Under the pieces are notes generated by a model that searched no databases, was not told where the DNA came from, and saw only the letters and a program-made list of their open reading frames with translations. From the NCBI GenBank assembly GCA_964502005.1, contig CAZCUX010000001.1:511231-575230 (forward strand): a DNA stretch of 64,000 nt. Reading direction: 5' to 3'. Of this stretch, positions 8,174 to 17,603 are shown in pieces (position 1 is the first letter of the stretch; every line of letters begins with the position of its first letter). A program made the translations under genes and the position numbers. The stretch is from CAJWOS01 sp964502005 (GTDB lineage Bacteria > Myxococcota_A > UBA796 > UBA2385).

Positions 8174-9874
8174 CTACGCTTCCGACGAAGAGCGGCGCCG
8201 GTAGAGCAGGAGGGCCAAGGGCAGCCCGAACAGCATAAACCGACCCGGCGAAGGGCCAGCAGCGCCGCAACCCAAGCCGCAGCCGCCCGAGGTATCGCCG
8301 CAGCCGGCTGCCTCGTAAGAAACGGTCCCGACGTTTGCGTAGATGCCGAGCCAGTCTCGGTCGTCACCTGCGGCATCGATGCTCAATGCGGTGAGGCCCA
8401 GTCCTTGCAGTGCGGGAAGCGCGATGCTGGTTTCGCCGAGCATCGATGCAACGATAGGTCCGACAAGTGTGTCGACCAGGCCGGGGAAGTTGGCCTCAAG
8501 GTCGGCGGTAGCTGCCGGCACGTATTCGTTGTGGATTACGACGGTGTCGAAGTTTTCGCCGGCGAGGTCCAGTTCGATTCCGAGTGTTCCGGCGGTGCCG
8601 TCAAATGGCAGGTCCAGCCCAATTTCGGCGCTGAGGTCGGCGCCGACAATGCGGGTCTGCCGGTGATCCAGTTCGGCGAAAAACTCGAGGCCGAGCTGCT
8701 CCACCGAGACCACTACGTCGCTGCCGCTTGCATACAGCAACTCGGGAGGACGGTCGGGGCGGGTCTCGATGATGAGGGGGCTCGGCTCGGGGAACAGGGG
8801 GTCGAAGGCGTCGGCCGCCAACAGGCCGAGAATGTTCGTGTCGAGAGCGAACCCGCCGGTCAACTCGGAGTCGACCTTTTGGCACAACAAACCTGCCCGC
8901 CAAAGCGCGTAGAGTGCTTGATTGCCGAACTCGTCCGAGAGGAAGATTCCGGCGTGGTGGCCGGTGGGGCCACTGCCAATCGGAGGGCTGTCGGACGCGA
9001 TGTAATAACTGCCGCCGGGGTCGACGTCGGCGATGCACGCGGCGGGCTCGGCGGCATCCACCAAGCCGGCCATTGTGAAGCGCATTCCTTCGTTGCGAAT
9101 CCGAATCTCGTAGGGGTACAGCACGAGGTTCGCGCTCGCGTCGCCCAAAGCGAGCTCTTGTTCGATATAGAGGCCGCTCGTGGCATCTTCGATGAGGGTC
9201 TCGATTTGGGGCACAAAGCCGGCAATCGCATCGTCGATGAAGCCGCCCGCAAACGACAGGATGAGGTCAAAAATCGAAATCCCGAAGAAGTTCAATACGT
9301 CTTCGACGGTGCCAATGGCGCAATTGTCCAGGTGGATCTGGTCGCCCGACAAGGTGTAGGAGACCGACAAGTCTCCGACATTGGCGTCGATTGCAGGCAG
9401 ACCATCGGACCCTGTGATGACTTGGAGGTCGACCACAGTAGACGCCGAAACCGTGAAGGGCTCGACGTGTCCATCGCAGGTGTCGTCAATGCACTCAAGG
9501 CTCGTAAAGAGCGAGAAGGTGTCCGATGGGTCGTTGACGGAAATGCCGATGTCGAGGTCAATCTCAAGGTAGCCGTCGCGCGGAATAATCGAAGCGCCGT
9601 CGACACTGAGAGAAATCCAGACGTTTTCGAGAGCATACTCGTAGCCGCCGAGCCAACACTGCCCCCACAGGCCTTCGTAGGCGTCGCCGATAGGGTCAAC
9701 CGAGATGCCGGATGGAAGGAGGGTGGGAATGACGCCGGTGAGTGCATCGAAGCCAGCGGGAGTCAGGTCCACGACCGCCGCTTCATCAACTGCCTCGCCG
9801 GCCGGAAGCGTCTCGGCAGCGGCCGAGAGGGGGGCGAGCAGCATCAAACTAGACAAGAAACGCGGGAAAGCCAT
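8174..9874 (-). CDS. Large secreted protein with MYXO-CTERM-like C-terminal tag
   Basis: The 566-residue protein starts at the ATG at 9874 (GGAG six bases upstream) with the Sec signal MAFPRFLSSLMLLAPLSAAA. The C-terminus has GGCGLGCG, a short hydrophobic segment (MLFGLPLALLLY) and RRR, the Cys/transmembrane/Arg layout of the MYXO-CTERM sorting tag, so surface anchoring after processing is likely by analogy. The body is rich in Ile/Leu/Asp with long alternating hydrophobic stretches (for example residues around IFDLILSFAGGFIDDAIAGF) and repeated 'LDLDIG' type strands, which could suit a tubular lipid-binding fold; this is speculative. Function unknown. Confidence 0.7.
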   Translation of the reverse strand: MAFPRFLSSLMLLAPLSAAAETLPAGEAVDEAAVVDLTPAGFDALTGVIPTLLPSGISVDPIGDAYEGLWGQCWLGGYEYALENVWISLSVDGASIIPRDGYLEIDLDIGISVNDPSDTFSLFTSLECIDDTCDGHVEPFTVSASTVVDLQVITGSDGLPAIDANVGDLSVSYTLSGDQIHLDNCAIGTVEDVLNFFGISIFDLILSFAGGFIDDAIAGFVPQIETLIEDATSGLYIEQELALGDASANLVLYPYEIRIRNEGMRFTMAGLVDAAEPAACIADVDPGGSYYIASDSPPIGSGPTGHHAGIFLSDEFGNQALYALWRAGLLCQKVDSELTGGFALDTNILGLLAADAFDPLFPEPSPLIIETRPDRPPELLYASGSDVVVSVEQLGLEFFAELDHRQTRIVGADLSAEIGLDLPFDGTAGTLGIELDLAGENFDTVVIHNEYVPAATADLEANFPGLVDTLVGPIVASMLGETSIALPALQGLGLTALSIDAAGDDRDWLGIYANVGTVSYEAAGCGDTSGGCGLGCGAAGPSPGRFMLFGLPLALLLYRRRSSSEA

Positions 9875-10177
9875 GGAGCGCTCCGTCGTCGCGCGGGAGG
9901 TGCGGTGGCAGGGATGAACAGCGTACCGCATTGGGCGCCGTCAGCCATCGCATGGTACAGCCGTTCGGCAAACATTGCCATGGCTGCGGATGGATTGCGA
10001 CACGGAAAGATTTTTTGGCGGGACAGCAAGATTGTTCTTGCCATCTGGGGAGAGGTAGCATAAGGGGTGGGTGTTGGAAGGGCGAGGCGCCGAAACGCAG
10101 CAAAGAGCTGCAAAGAAGCGAGTCCTCTTCATTTGCGACCTCTGTGTTTGCAGAGCAAACTGTAGATGCAGTGTATT
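9875..10177. other. Non-coding stretch between secreted protein gene and tRNA-Phe
   Basis: About 300 bases with no convincing gene. It must carry the promoter of the minus-strand secreted protein and that of the tRNA. A short dyad TTTGC-AGA-GCAAA at 10147-10159 lies about 20 bases before the tRNA. I could not identify well-formed -35/-10 pairs. Confidence 0.5.
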
Positions 10178-10250
<73 letters not shown>

Positions 10251-10252
10251 CC

Positions 10253-10570
10253 TTTTTATATCTACTGTTCGCAGTAGTTCAAACAGCTTGCGGCCAGGAC
10301 CATTGCGACGAGTTATGCGTCGAAATGTCCTGGCGCATGTCTTCTTGCCTACAGCAATGGCCGGAAGGCTGGGGCGAGCTGGATGCCCAAAGTAGGTCTG
10401 GCTATCGCCTCGCGTGCCAAAACCAGTGGGCCGACGAACGTTCCCAATTAGAATCCTGGGAACTCGATGATGCCCTGGCGCAGTGCGAAGAAACGTCGCA
10501 GGCATTGCGGCGCGCGGACCAACGCGGGACCGCCTGTGATGAGTTGCGCGCCCTGTACGTTGCCCCCTGA
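10253..10570 (+). pseudogene. Cys-rich lipoprotein-like reading frame without a start, abutting tRNA-Phe
   Basis: The frame opens at once after the tRNA with LYLLFAVVQTAC, which looks like the end of a lipoprotein signal, then about 90 residues with six regularly placed Cys (DHCDELC, SSC, LAC, AQC, TAC) and conserved-looking Trp/Leu positions. No ATG, GTG or TTG lies between the tRNA and the lipobox; in-frame translation backwards goes straight through the tRNA. A CTG at 10265 would leave only eight residues before the Cys. It may be a gene whose 5' end was lost at the tRNA 3' boundary, or it may use an unrecognised start. Cys spacing like this is common in small exported Myxococcota proteins. 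Confidence 0.45.
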
Positions 10571-10632
10571 GCGCTGCGCAGGCACGTTTCTGTCGCACGC
10601 GCTTGCGCCGGTCCGTGGCCGTGGGGTTTCGG

Positions 10633-12171
10633 TCAAAGTTTGGCGCTTGGATGCCGCGAATGCGCTTCGGGTGCGTCGCGTGTGACGACGTACTCCACAT
10701 TGTCGAGTACAATGTTCAAGCGCTTGATGCGGTAGTGCAGATTGGAGCGCGAAATACCGAGAATTCGCGCGGCTTCTGCCTGTACCCCCTGCGCTCTCTT
10801 GAGCGCATCAATGATGAGTCTCGTCTCTACGTCTTGCAGGAGATCTGTAAGGGGACGGTCATCGTGGGCGAACGCCGCGATATCGAATCGTGGCGAGGGA
10901 AGGGACGTCGACAGGGGCGTCGATAGGGGCGGCGGGGCAACACCGCGCGGGGCAGGTGCGGCTGGCTGAAGGTCCACTTTTTCGATGACGCGCCCTTGGG
11001 TCAGAAGCACGGCGCGCTCGATGACATGGGCAAGCTCCCGGACGTTGCCCGGCCAGTGCCATGCCTGGAGAGCGGCGAGCACTTCGGGGGACAAGCTGCG
11101 CGCAGGCCGATTGTGGCGCTTTGCAAACACCGAAATGAAGTGCTCCGCAAGCGATGGAATGTCGTCGCGGCGTGCCGACAACGGTGGAACGGGAATATGA
11201 AAGACGTTGAGGCGGTAGTAGAGGTCTTCTCGGAAGCGCCCTTCTCGCACTTCTGCCGCGAGGTCGCGGTGGGTTGCGGCGACGACCCGCGTATTGACCC
11301 GGACAGGCGTATTGCCGCCGACGCGATGGACCTCACCCGACTCGAGCACGCGCAGGAGGCGCACTTGTGTTGCAAGCGGGATTTCGCCAATTTCATCGAG
11401 CAACAGTGTGCCGCCGGATGCTTGCTCAAATCGACCGTGGTGTTGGCGAATGGCGCCTGTGAAGGAGCCTTTCTCGTGTCCGAACAACTCGCTCTCGAGG
11501 AGCTGTTCGGGAAGTGCGGCACAGTTGAGGGCAACGAATGGACCCTGCTTTCGGCCGCTTCGTGCGTGTAATGCGTGGGAGACCAGCTCTTTTCCGGAAC
11601 CGGTTGGTCCGGTCACGAGGACGAGTGCGTCGGAATCGGCGACGGCATCGATAAGAGAATACAGTTGGTTCATCGGCGCGGACGACCCGATGAGGCGCTC
11701 AAAGCGGCGTCGGTCATCGAGTGCTTCCCGCAGGCGAACGACCTCCTGCTCCAAGCGACGTGCTTTGAGCGCGCGCTCCAAAACCAGCAGCAGTTCGTCT
11801 TTTCGGACTGGCTTGATGATATAGTCGGCCGCGCCCGCTTGCATGGCTTGCACCGCATCGCGGACAGAACCGTGGCCCGTCATCATCACGACCGGGAGGT
11901 TGGGATGGGCGGCGAGCGCTGACTGAAGGAGCACCATACCATCGATGTGGGGCATTCGAAGGTCGGTGAGGATGAGGTCAGGCGGGGAAAGCGCGAGACG
12001 CTCTAATGCCTCATGGCCGTCCGCTGCCAGAGTTACGGTATATCCGGCCCGGGTGAGATTTACCTGAAGCGCACTGCGCACGGCCTTTTCGTCGTCGACT
12101 ACGAGGACGTTTCCAGCGTCGCTGCGTGTGGCAGCGGTCAAGTCGGGTGTGGCCGGCGAGGGGAATGCCAC
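10633..12171 (-). CDS. NtrC-family sigma54-dependent response regulator
   Basis: Domains in order: receiver (residues 20-135; acidic pair Asp26-Asp27, phospho-acceptor Asp70 in LILTDLRMP, Thr98, Lys120), AAA+ ATPase (Walker A GPTGSGKE at 188-195, sigma54 loop at 234-239, Walker B with LLLDEIGE) and a Fis-type helix-turn-helix (about 464-485, ending SRSNLHYRIKRL). The sigma54 contact loop reads GSFTGA rather than GAFTGA, a tolerated variant in the family. It activates RNA polymerase with sigma54 at enhancer-type sites when phosphorylated. No histidine kinase is adjacent. It follows sppA by seven bases, so the two are probably co-transcribed. The ribosome-binding site is weak. Confidence 0.93.
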   Translation of the reverse strand: MAFPSPATPDLTAATRSDAGNVLVVDDEKAVRSALQVNLTRAGYTVTLAADGHEALERLALSPPDLILTDLRMPHIDGMVLLQSALAAHPNLPVVMMTGHGSVRDAVQAMQAGAADYIIKPVRKDELLLVLERALKARRLEQEVVRLREALDDRRRFERLIGSSAPMNQLYSLIDAVADSDALVLVTGPTGSGKELVSHALHARSGRKQGPFVALNCAALPEQLLESELFGHEKGSFTGAIRQHHGRFEQASGGTLLLDEIGEIPLATQVRLLRVLESGEVHRVGGNTPVRVNTRVVAATHRDLAAEVREGRFREDLYYRLNVFHIPVPPLSARRDDIPSLAEHFISVFAKRHNRPARSLSPEVLAALQAWHWPGNVRELAHVIERAVLLTQGRVIEKVDLQPAAPAPRGVAPPPLSTPLSTSLPSPRFDIAAFAHDDRPLTDLLQDVETRLIIDALKRAQGVQAEAARILGISRSNLHYRIKRLNIVLDNVEYVVTRDAPEAHSRHPSAKL

Positions 12172-12177
12172 GATGGC

Positions 12178-14694
12178 CTACTGCACTTCAAACAAGTACG
12201 GCATGAGCATCAGCACGGTCTCATCGCCGAAGCGTTGGTATTGCGCGGCTGCTTCAAGGCCGGGAATCGTAGGCAGTGCGGGCATCGCAGGCTTGAATGC
12301 GAGCGGGAGGCGTGCGGCGACGGTCTGAAGGGTCGGGCGTGCGAGACTTTCGAGGGGGCGTGCATAGACGTCGCCCGTGCCTCCTCCACGGGAATACAAG
12401 CGAACGACGCTGTAATCTTGGTGTTCTTCGATACCCGCCTCTACTTTCGCTCGTTCAATCGCGTCGAAGAAGGTTCCCAACTCATCGACCAATCCGCCGT
12501 CTTTTGCGTCGGTGCCGGACCAAACGCGGCCGCGGGCGACGCGTTCTACTTGTTCTTCGGACAAGCCACGTCCATCGCCGACGCGGCTCTTGAACTGTGC
12601 GTAGGTGTGGGCGACCATGCGGTCGAGCGCGGCGAACTCGTGTTCATCCATCGGCTTGGCCGAAGACCACATCGCTGCGTTCCGACCACGGGTGTAAATC
12701 TCTGTCCCAATGCCAACTTTGTCATAGAGGCCCGCGAGGCTTAGCTTGGGACCGGCGTAAACACCGATACTACCGGTGATGGTAGACGGATTCGCGTAGA
12801 TGGCGTCGGCGTTTGCAGCAACATAATAGCCACCTGAAGCAGCGACGCTTCCCATGCTGACAACGACGGGTTTGCCGGCCTTCTTTACGCGGTCGACCGC
12901 TCTCCAGATTTCGTCGCTTGCAAACGAGCTGCCTCCCGGACTGTCCACCCGCAATACGACGGCCTTGATGGTGTCCTCTTGCGCGGCTGCATCGAGCTGT
13001 TCGGTAATGGTGTCGGCACCTGCGGTGAAGCCTCCTCCAAAAAAGCCGGGGCCTGACGATTCACCGGAAACAATCCCGCCATCGATGGTTACGACAGCAA
13101 TTTCCCGCCTTGGATTCCAACCGGGGGTGTCCGATTCGCTTCCGTAATCGTCCTCGACGACGTATTTGTCCGTAAATAGCCGTTCCAGCTGTTGGTCCAG
13201 CTCGTCGGGGTAGCAAAGGCCGTCGACGAGCTTCTTTTCGAGTGCCTCATCGGCGGTGTATGGTCCTTCGTCGATGAGTGCGCTGACTTGGTCGACATCC
13301 CAGCCTCGGTCGGCCGCGAGGGTCGCCTTGAGATGTACGATAAGGTCGTCGAGAAGCTCGTTCATCTGCTCCCGCGCTGGCCCCGACGACTCTGTCCGCA
13401 TGAGGCCTTCGGGTGCCGACTTGTATTCGGACCGCCGGGCGACTTGGGGCTCGATTCCAAGAAGGTCCAGCGTACCGCGGAAATACTGCATTTCTGTCGA
13501 CAATCCGACCAACTCAAGGTCACCTGCTGGGTGGAGGTAGACTTCGTCAGCGGCGGTTGCGAGGAAATAGGCGCGGTTGTCGGGATAGCGGTCGAGGTAG
13601 ACGATGACCTTTTTCCCTTCGACCTTCATCCGCGCAATTCGGTCCCGGATTTCGTCGACTTGTGCCATCGAAAAAGGTGTGTACTTGAGGTGAAGGACAA
13701 CGCCTGCGAGAGTTGGGTCATTGGCTGCTCGATCGAGTCGAGAAAGCAAGTGAAGGTAAGTTTCGCCGGACGTTGCAAAGAAGCCCGAGCTTTCGCGGTA
13801 GGGGAAGGATTCTTCCAACGTAAACCGCGCGACCTTGGGGCCCAGCGACAATGTGGGTCGCTTACCCGGTGGCGTACGTCCGTAGACAGACACAATGCCG
13901 TTTGCAGCGTCTGCGACCGGTGTGTCGTAGAAACCGCCGACACCGGTGGGCCCCCAGTACAACTCAAAGCCAGCGCCAACGCGGCCAGTTTGGTCACCCG
14001 ACAAGCGAACGACCCAACCTTCGCCGCCTTGAATTCGTGCCGTTCCGCGCAAGATGCCTTGGTCGAGAGTGGAGACCGGAAGTTCGTATTCGGCACCCAG
14101 CAAGAGGTGGTCTTCCCAAGGCCGAAACACCACGCCGGGGACAATAGATGTTCCGACGGTGTCTTTGTTCCAGCGCCCAAAGTTCCACGCACCCACGCTG
14201 GCGCCGAGCCATGGCGTTGGGCGCCATGCGAGAGAAAGGTCGCCGGCAAGGAAATTGTTGTCGGGACCTTCGGGGAGCTGCCAGCCCAAGTGGCCCCCCA
14301 GTGCAAGAGTTCTGTCGAGGCGAATGCCTACGCCTGACGAAACGGTCCACCACGGACGGCCATCGGGGCCATCGGTGGACTGGATGCCGGCGGCGAGTGG
14401 TCCCAAGTTTCCGGCCATTGCAAAATGACGCCCTTGGTCGACCGCAGTGCCGGTTTGTTGTGACAGCAGAACCATCCAGGAAGGGTCAGGGTCCAGCGCA
14501 AGATTGGCAGGGTTGACCCAAAGCGCCGCGGCACCGTCGTCGCCGGTGCTCGACCAGCCTGGCAGCCGGGGCCGCTCCACGCGCAAGGGAGACGGTGAAG
14601 TTTCGTCTTGTGCCAGCGCTGCCAATGGACTGGCCGCAAGCCCAAAGGGTAGGAGGGCAAGCGATCGCAGCAGGGTGGCGGCACGAATCTGCAT
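12178..14694 (-). CDS. sppA: Signal peptide peptidase SppA with N-terminal beta-barrel-like domain
   Basis: Start is the ATG at 14694 (GGAG just upstream), giving 838 residues with Sec signal MQIRAATLLRSLALLPFGLA. Residues about 45-275 form alternating strands with aromatic turns (GVGIRLD, LGGHLGWQL, LSLAWRP, LGASVGAWNFG), like an outer-membrane barrel of the PorV/UPF0164 kind. From about 285 the protein is a tandem SppA of the 67-kDa type: Lys425 in SEYKSAPEG and Ser620 in AASGGYY are the Lys/Ser dyad; SITGSIGV-like TITGSIGV follows. SppA degrades cleaved signal peptides at the inner membrane; the barrel-like extension is unusual and could place this enzyme at the outer membrane. An in-frame ATG at 14850 would add a segment without a signal. 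Confidence 0.88.
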   Translation of the reverse strand: MQIRAATLLRSLALLPFGLAASPLAALAQDETSPSPLRVERPRLPGWSSTGDDGAAALWVNPANLALDPDPSWMVLLSQQTGTAVDQGRHFAMAGNLGPLAAGIQSTDGPDGRPWWTVSSGVGIRLDRTLALGGHLGWQLPEGPDNNFLAGDLSLAWRPTPWLGASVGAWNFGRWNKDTVGTSIVPGVVFRPWEDHLLLGAEYELPVSTLDQGILRGTARIQGGEGWVVRLSGDQTGRVGAGFELYWGPTGVGGFYDTPVADAANGIVSVYGRTPPGKRPTLSLGPKVARFTLEESFPYRESSGFFATSGETYLHLLSRLDRAANDPTLAGVVLHLKYTPFSMAQVDEIRDRIARMKVEGKKVIVYLDRYPDNRAYFLATAADEVYLHPAGDLELVGLSTEMQYFRGTLDLLGIEPQVARRSEYKSAPEGLMRTESSGPAREQMNELLDDLIVHLKATLAADRGWDVDQVSALIDEGPYTADEALEKKLVDGLCYPDELDQQLERLFTDKYVVEDDYGSESDTPGWNPRREIAVVTIDGGIVSGESSGPGFFGGGFTAGADTITEQLDAAAQEDTIKAVVLRVDSPGGSSFASDEIWRAVDRVKKAGKPVVVSMGSVAASGGYYVAANADAIYANPSTITGSIGVYAGPKLSLAGLYDKVGIGTEIYTRGRNAAMWSSAKPMDEHEFAALDRMVAHTYAQFKSRVGDGRGLSEEQVERVARGRVWSGTDAKDGGLVDELGTFFDAIERAKVEAGIEEHQDYSVVRLYSRGGGTGDVYARPLESLARPTLQTVAARLPLAFKPAMPALPTIPGLEAAAQYQRFGDETVLMLMPYLFEVQ

Positions 14695-15060
14695 CAATTC
14701 TCCAGCGCAGCCTGGTGCCCGGAGGGATGTGCGGGGCAACAGGTCCTTGGGGTTCACGGGCTTCGTTGGCTCGTAGCCCGGTCGACGCAGCGGCGCCCCT
14801 TGTGCAGCGCCCTTCGCCGATGGGCGTGTCGATGGAAATCGTCGTTTCATCTAGGCAGAATGGTTCCGTTGTGCCCGAAAAGCGAGTAGGGTTGTCGTGC
14901 CCGGTTCGATGGATGTTGCTCTCGGCGGTGGGTCGAATCAATTCGTTCGCCTGCTGTCCATCAACGAACGAATTCGAAACGCGGCCTCCCCGCCAACCCG
15001 GCATCGAAGCCCTCCGCCGGTTTGCACACTTCCTTCCTCCGTCCCTTCGTGAGCTTCCGT
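14695..15060. other. Divergent intergenic region between sppA and dacB
   Basis: About 365 bases separate the two divergent starts. Open frames reach into it from both sides but lack signals or family similarity. It should contain both promoters and possibly regulatory sites; I found no clear sigma70 or sigma54 element by eye. Confidence 0.45.
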
Positions 15061-16596
15061 ATGCCGTCGTCTCGACGTTTTTCGGCGTCCACTGGTAATG
15101 TTCGTTGGTTCAGTCGATTGTTTTCCGGCGTCGCCCTCGTGGGGATGCTGGCCTCGTCTGCGGTCGCTTTGGACGCATGGGCCCAGGACCCCAACGCGAG
15201 CTTTGTGCTCGAACCACTGTTGGGCGGCTTCCGCAATGATCCTCTCGTCAGCCAAGCTGCGGTCGCTGTTCAGGTCGTAAATGTGCGTACGGGTGACGAG
15301 GTGTGGTCCTTAGATGGCGACCGGCAGCTCGCTCCGGCCTCGGTGATGAAGGTGGTGACTTCTGCCGCTGCGCTCCGCACTCTGGGGCCCACGCATCGTT
15401 TCACGACAGAATTTTTGCGTGACGGGGAAGTAAATGAAGACGGAGTGCTAGAAGGAAACCTCTACTTCAAGGGAGGTGGCGACCCTACGCTCGTCATCGA
15501 ACAGTTGTGGAAGATGTTTCAGGATTTGCAGGTCGAAGGCATCGTAGAAATTGACGGCGACTTGATTTTTGACGATACCTACTTCGATCGGGAGCACTTG
15601 ATTACGGGATGGGACAAGAAGGTAGATATCGCTGCCGGCCCGTCCTACTTTGCGCCCATCAGCGCGATTTCGCTCAACTTCAACACAGCATCGATCGTCG
15701 TTGCACCTGGTTTCAAGGTGGACGACCCTGCCCGCGTCCAGCTCGAAACTCCGGCGTCCGTTATCGAGATTCAGAACGAATTGAAGACTGTGCCTGCCGG
15801 AAAAAAGGCATGGACATCGGTAGAACGGGAAATCGACCCGAAAACCCACGTCGTCACGTTCAAGCTCGAAGGTGCCGTGCCGCTCGGCTCCGAGACAGAG
15901 AAGCACTATCGGTCTGTCGGGAGCCCCGTGGCGTGGACAATGTCGGCGACTTCGGCGCTCCTGAAGCAGACTGGCATCAAGCTGAATGGTCGCTTCAAGT
16001 TGGCCGAAACGCCCGACGACGCAAAGCTCGTGGTGCGGCACTATTCTCAGCCACTGCACGAGATTCTCAATCATACGAACAAATACTCCAGCAACTTCAT
16101 GGCCGAGCATGTGCTGAAGGCCATGGGCGCGGAACGAAAGGGTGCTCCAGGGACCACCGCAAAAGGCGTAGAAGTTTTGCAGGAGTATCTGGATAGCCTG
16201 GGCATTCCCCGCGATTCTTATGTGTTGGTGAATGGCTCGGGCTTGTCACGCGATGCGCGGATGGCGCCGAGTCAGGTGAACGCCGTGATGATGGACATGT
16301 TTCACCATCCTGCCGTTTCACCCGAGTTCTTGTCGAGCTTGGCGGTGGGTGGCGTCGATGGCACGCTTCGGCGGCGCTATGACGATGAACCGGGGGCCGT
16401 TCGCGGCAAGACGGGTAGCTTGAATGGAGTACTGTGTCTCACTTCGTACATTCGTGCGAAAGATGGCGAAACGTACGCCATGACCATTTTTTCAAACGAC
16501 TTACGAAAAACGCGTCCTGCCCGTGCGCTCCAAGATGGCATTGGAGAGGCAATCATGGGCTGGACAGGGAAGATGCCTGATGTGGAACCGAAGTAG
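15061..16596 (+). CDS. dacB: D-alanyl-D-alanine carboxypeptidase/endopeptidase (PBP4, DacB)
   Basis: The 511-residue protein trims peptidoglycan stem peptides or cross-links in the periplasm. It has a signal peptide ending near AVALDAWAQD, the active-site SxxK as PASVMK (Ser94/Lys97), a second motif SSN in NKYSSNFMAEH, and a third KTG in RGKTGSLNGV, all in the order of class C penicillin-binding proteins; a large insert lies between the first two motifs as in PBP4. ATG 15061 is chosen; GTG 15049 and TTG 15022 are in frame and would lengthen the n-region. It is divergent from sppA and monocistronic by appearance. Confidence 0.93.
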   Translation: MPSSRRFSASTGNVRWFSRLFSGVALVGMLASSAVALDAWAQDPNASFVLEPLLGGFRNDPLVSQAAVAVQVVNVRTGDEVWSLDGDRQLAPASVMKVVTSAAALRTLGPTHRFTTEFLRDGEVNEDGVLEGNLYFKGGGDPTLVIEQLWKMFQDLQVEGIVEIDGDLIFDDTYFDREHLITGWDKKVDIAAGPSYFAPISAISLNFNTASIVVAPGFKVDDPARVQLETPASVIEIQNELKTVPAGKKAWTSVEREIDPKTHVVTFKLEGAVPLGSETEKHYRSVGSPVAWTMSATSALLKQTGIKLNGRFKLAETPDDAKLVVRHYSQPLHEILNHTNKYSSNFMAEHVLKAMGAERKGAPGTTAKGVEVLQEYLDSLGIPRDSYVLVNGSGLSRDARMAPSQVNAVMMDMFHHPAVSPEFLSSLAVGGVDGTLRRRYDDEPGAVRGKTGSLNGVLCLTSYIRAKDGETYAMTIFSNDLRKTRPARALQDGIGEAIMGWTGKMPDVEPK

Positions 16597-16877
16597 TCAC
16601 AAGCGGTCACAATCTGTGGCCTGCGAGGCCGTGAAAGGTCAAAGAAGGGTATTCTTTCTGGACCTGTGAGAAGATGAACGAGTCTTCTTCTGTTTTACGG
16701 TGAGCCTCTGCCGCGCGGGGTGTCTCAGTTCGGAAGACGGAATAAGGCTGCCGGTCGAAGGAGTGCGGTCTACATTCGCGCAAGCGGGTTGTTAGAACGC
16801 TCTCCCGCTCTGGGTCCACCTCGGGGCACTCGGTTTTGGTTTCAAAGATGGTTGGTCGACATCCTGTGAGGAACACG

Positions 16878-17558
16878 ATGAACAGATTGCGGTGGAGCTT
16901 GATGGGTGCCGGCGTGATGGCAGCGCTGTCGGGTTCAACGCCTGTTTCAGCCCAGGAGTCGTCGGCCGAGCCGGCGCCTCCTGCTTCCGAAACGTCCCCC
17001 GCCAGTGAGGAGAAAGGGGTCGATCCTGCGGACTTCAATCGCGCGCTTCGAACCGTCGAAGAAGACGTGCATTCCTTGAAGGAGCAGGTCTTTCGGTCGA
17101 AGGCCACGTTGCAGCTCCTCCAAGAAATCGTGGTGCAAGGTTCCGCGTCGGGAGCCCGTTCTACCATCTGGCACGAAAATCGCCTTGGTCACGGCTACAC
17201 GGTGGAGTCCGTCCGCTATTTCTTGGACGGCCAAACCAAGTTCACCAAAGTGGACTCGGAAGCGGGCCTTGATGATCTCAAGGAAGTGAAGGTGTTCGAG
17301 GGCGCCGTTCCTCCCGGTTCGCACCAGCTTGTCGTCAATATGCGGCTTCGCGGCAGCGGGTATGGCGTCTTTAGCTACGTAAAGCAGGTTCAGCTGACAG
17401 TGCAGGCCACCACCACCTTTACCGCGGAAGAAGGCAAGACCTGCTCGGTTCGTGCCATCCTCGACGAACGGAAAGGTGTGGGTCGTTCCTTCACGGAGCG
17501 CCCGGCGGTTTCGTTCGAAACGCAGTGCGTTCGACTTGCCGGCCCAGGTGGGAATTGA
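16878..17558 (+). CDS. Exported coiled-coil protein, first gene of Agl-Glt-like operon
   Basis: The 226-residue protein starts at ATG 16878 (GAGGAA upstream) with signal MNRLRWSLMGAGVMAALSGSTPVSA, a Pro/Ser/Glu linker, a short coiled coil (residues about 55-85, NRALRTVEEDVHSLKEQVF) and a C-terminal beta domain containing HQLVVNMRLRGSGYGVFSY and ERPAVSFE. I know this last domain type from proteins encoded beside TPR/AglT-like genes in Myxococcota; it has no assigned reaction. It precedes the TPR gene by 45 bases on the same strand. Likely a periplasmic structural component of the envelope complex below. Confidence 0.7.
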   Translation: MNRLRWSLMGAGVMAALSGSTPVSAQESSAEPAPPASETSPASEEKGVDPADFNRALRTVEEDVHSLKEQVFRSKATLQLLQEIVVQGSASGARSTIWHENRLGHGYTVESVRYFLDGQTKFTKVDSEAGLDDLKEVKVFEGAVPPGSHQLVVNMRLRGSGYGVFSYVKQVQLTVQATTTFTAEEGKTCSVRAILDERKGVGRSFTERPAVSFETQCVRLAGPGGN

Positions 17559-17603
17559 CTCAGGGCTTCCCTATTATTGACCTCGGCGGGCTGCAGGTGA
17601 CTC

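Noticed and set aside
16597..16877. Repeated GTCACAA units and a short GGCC/GGCC stem after dacB.
   Set aside because: Two short copies and a four-pair stem are within chance expectation for this base composition.
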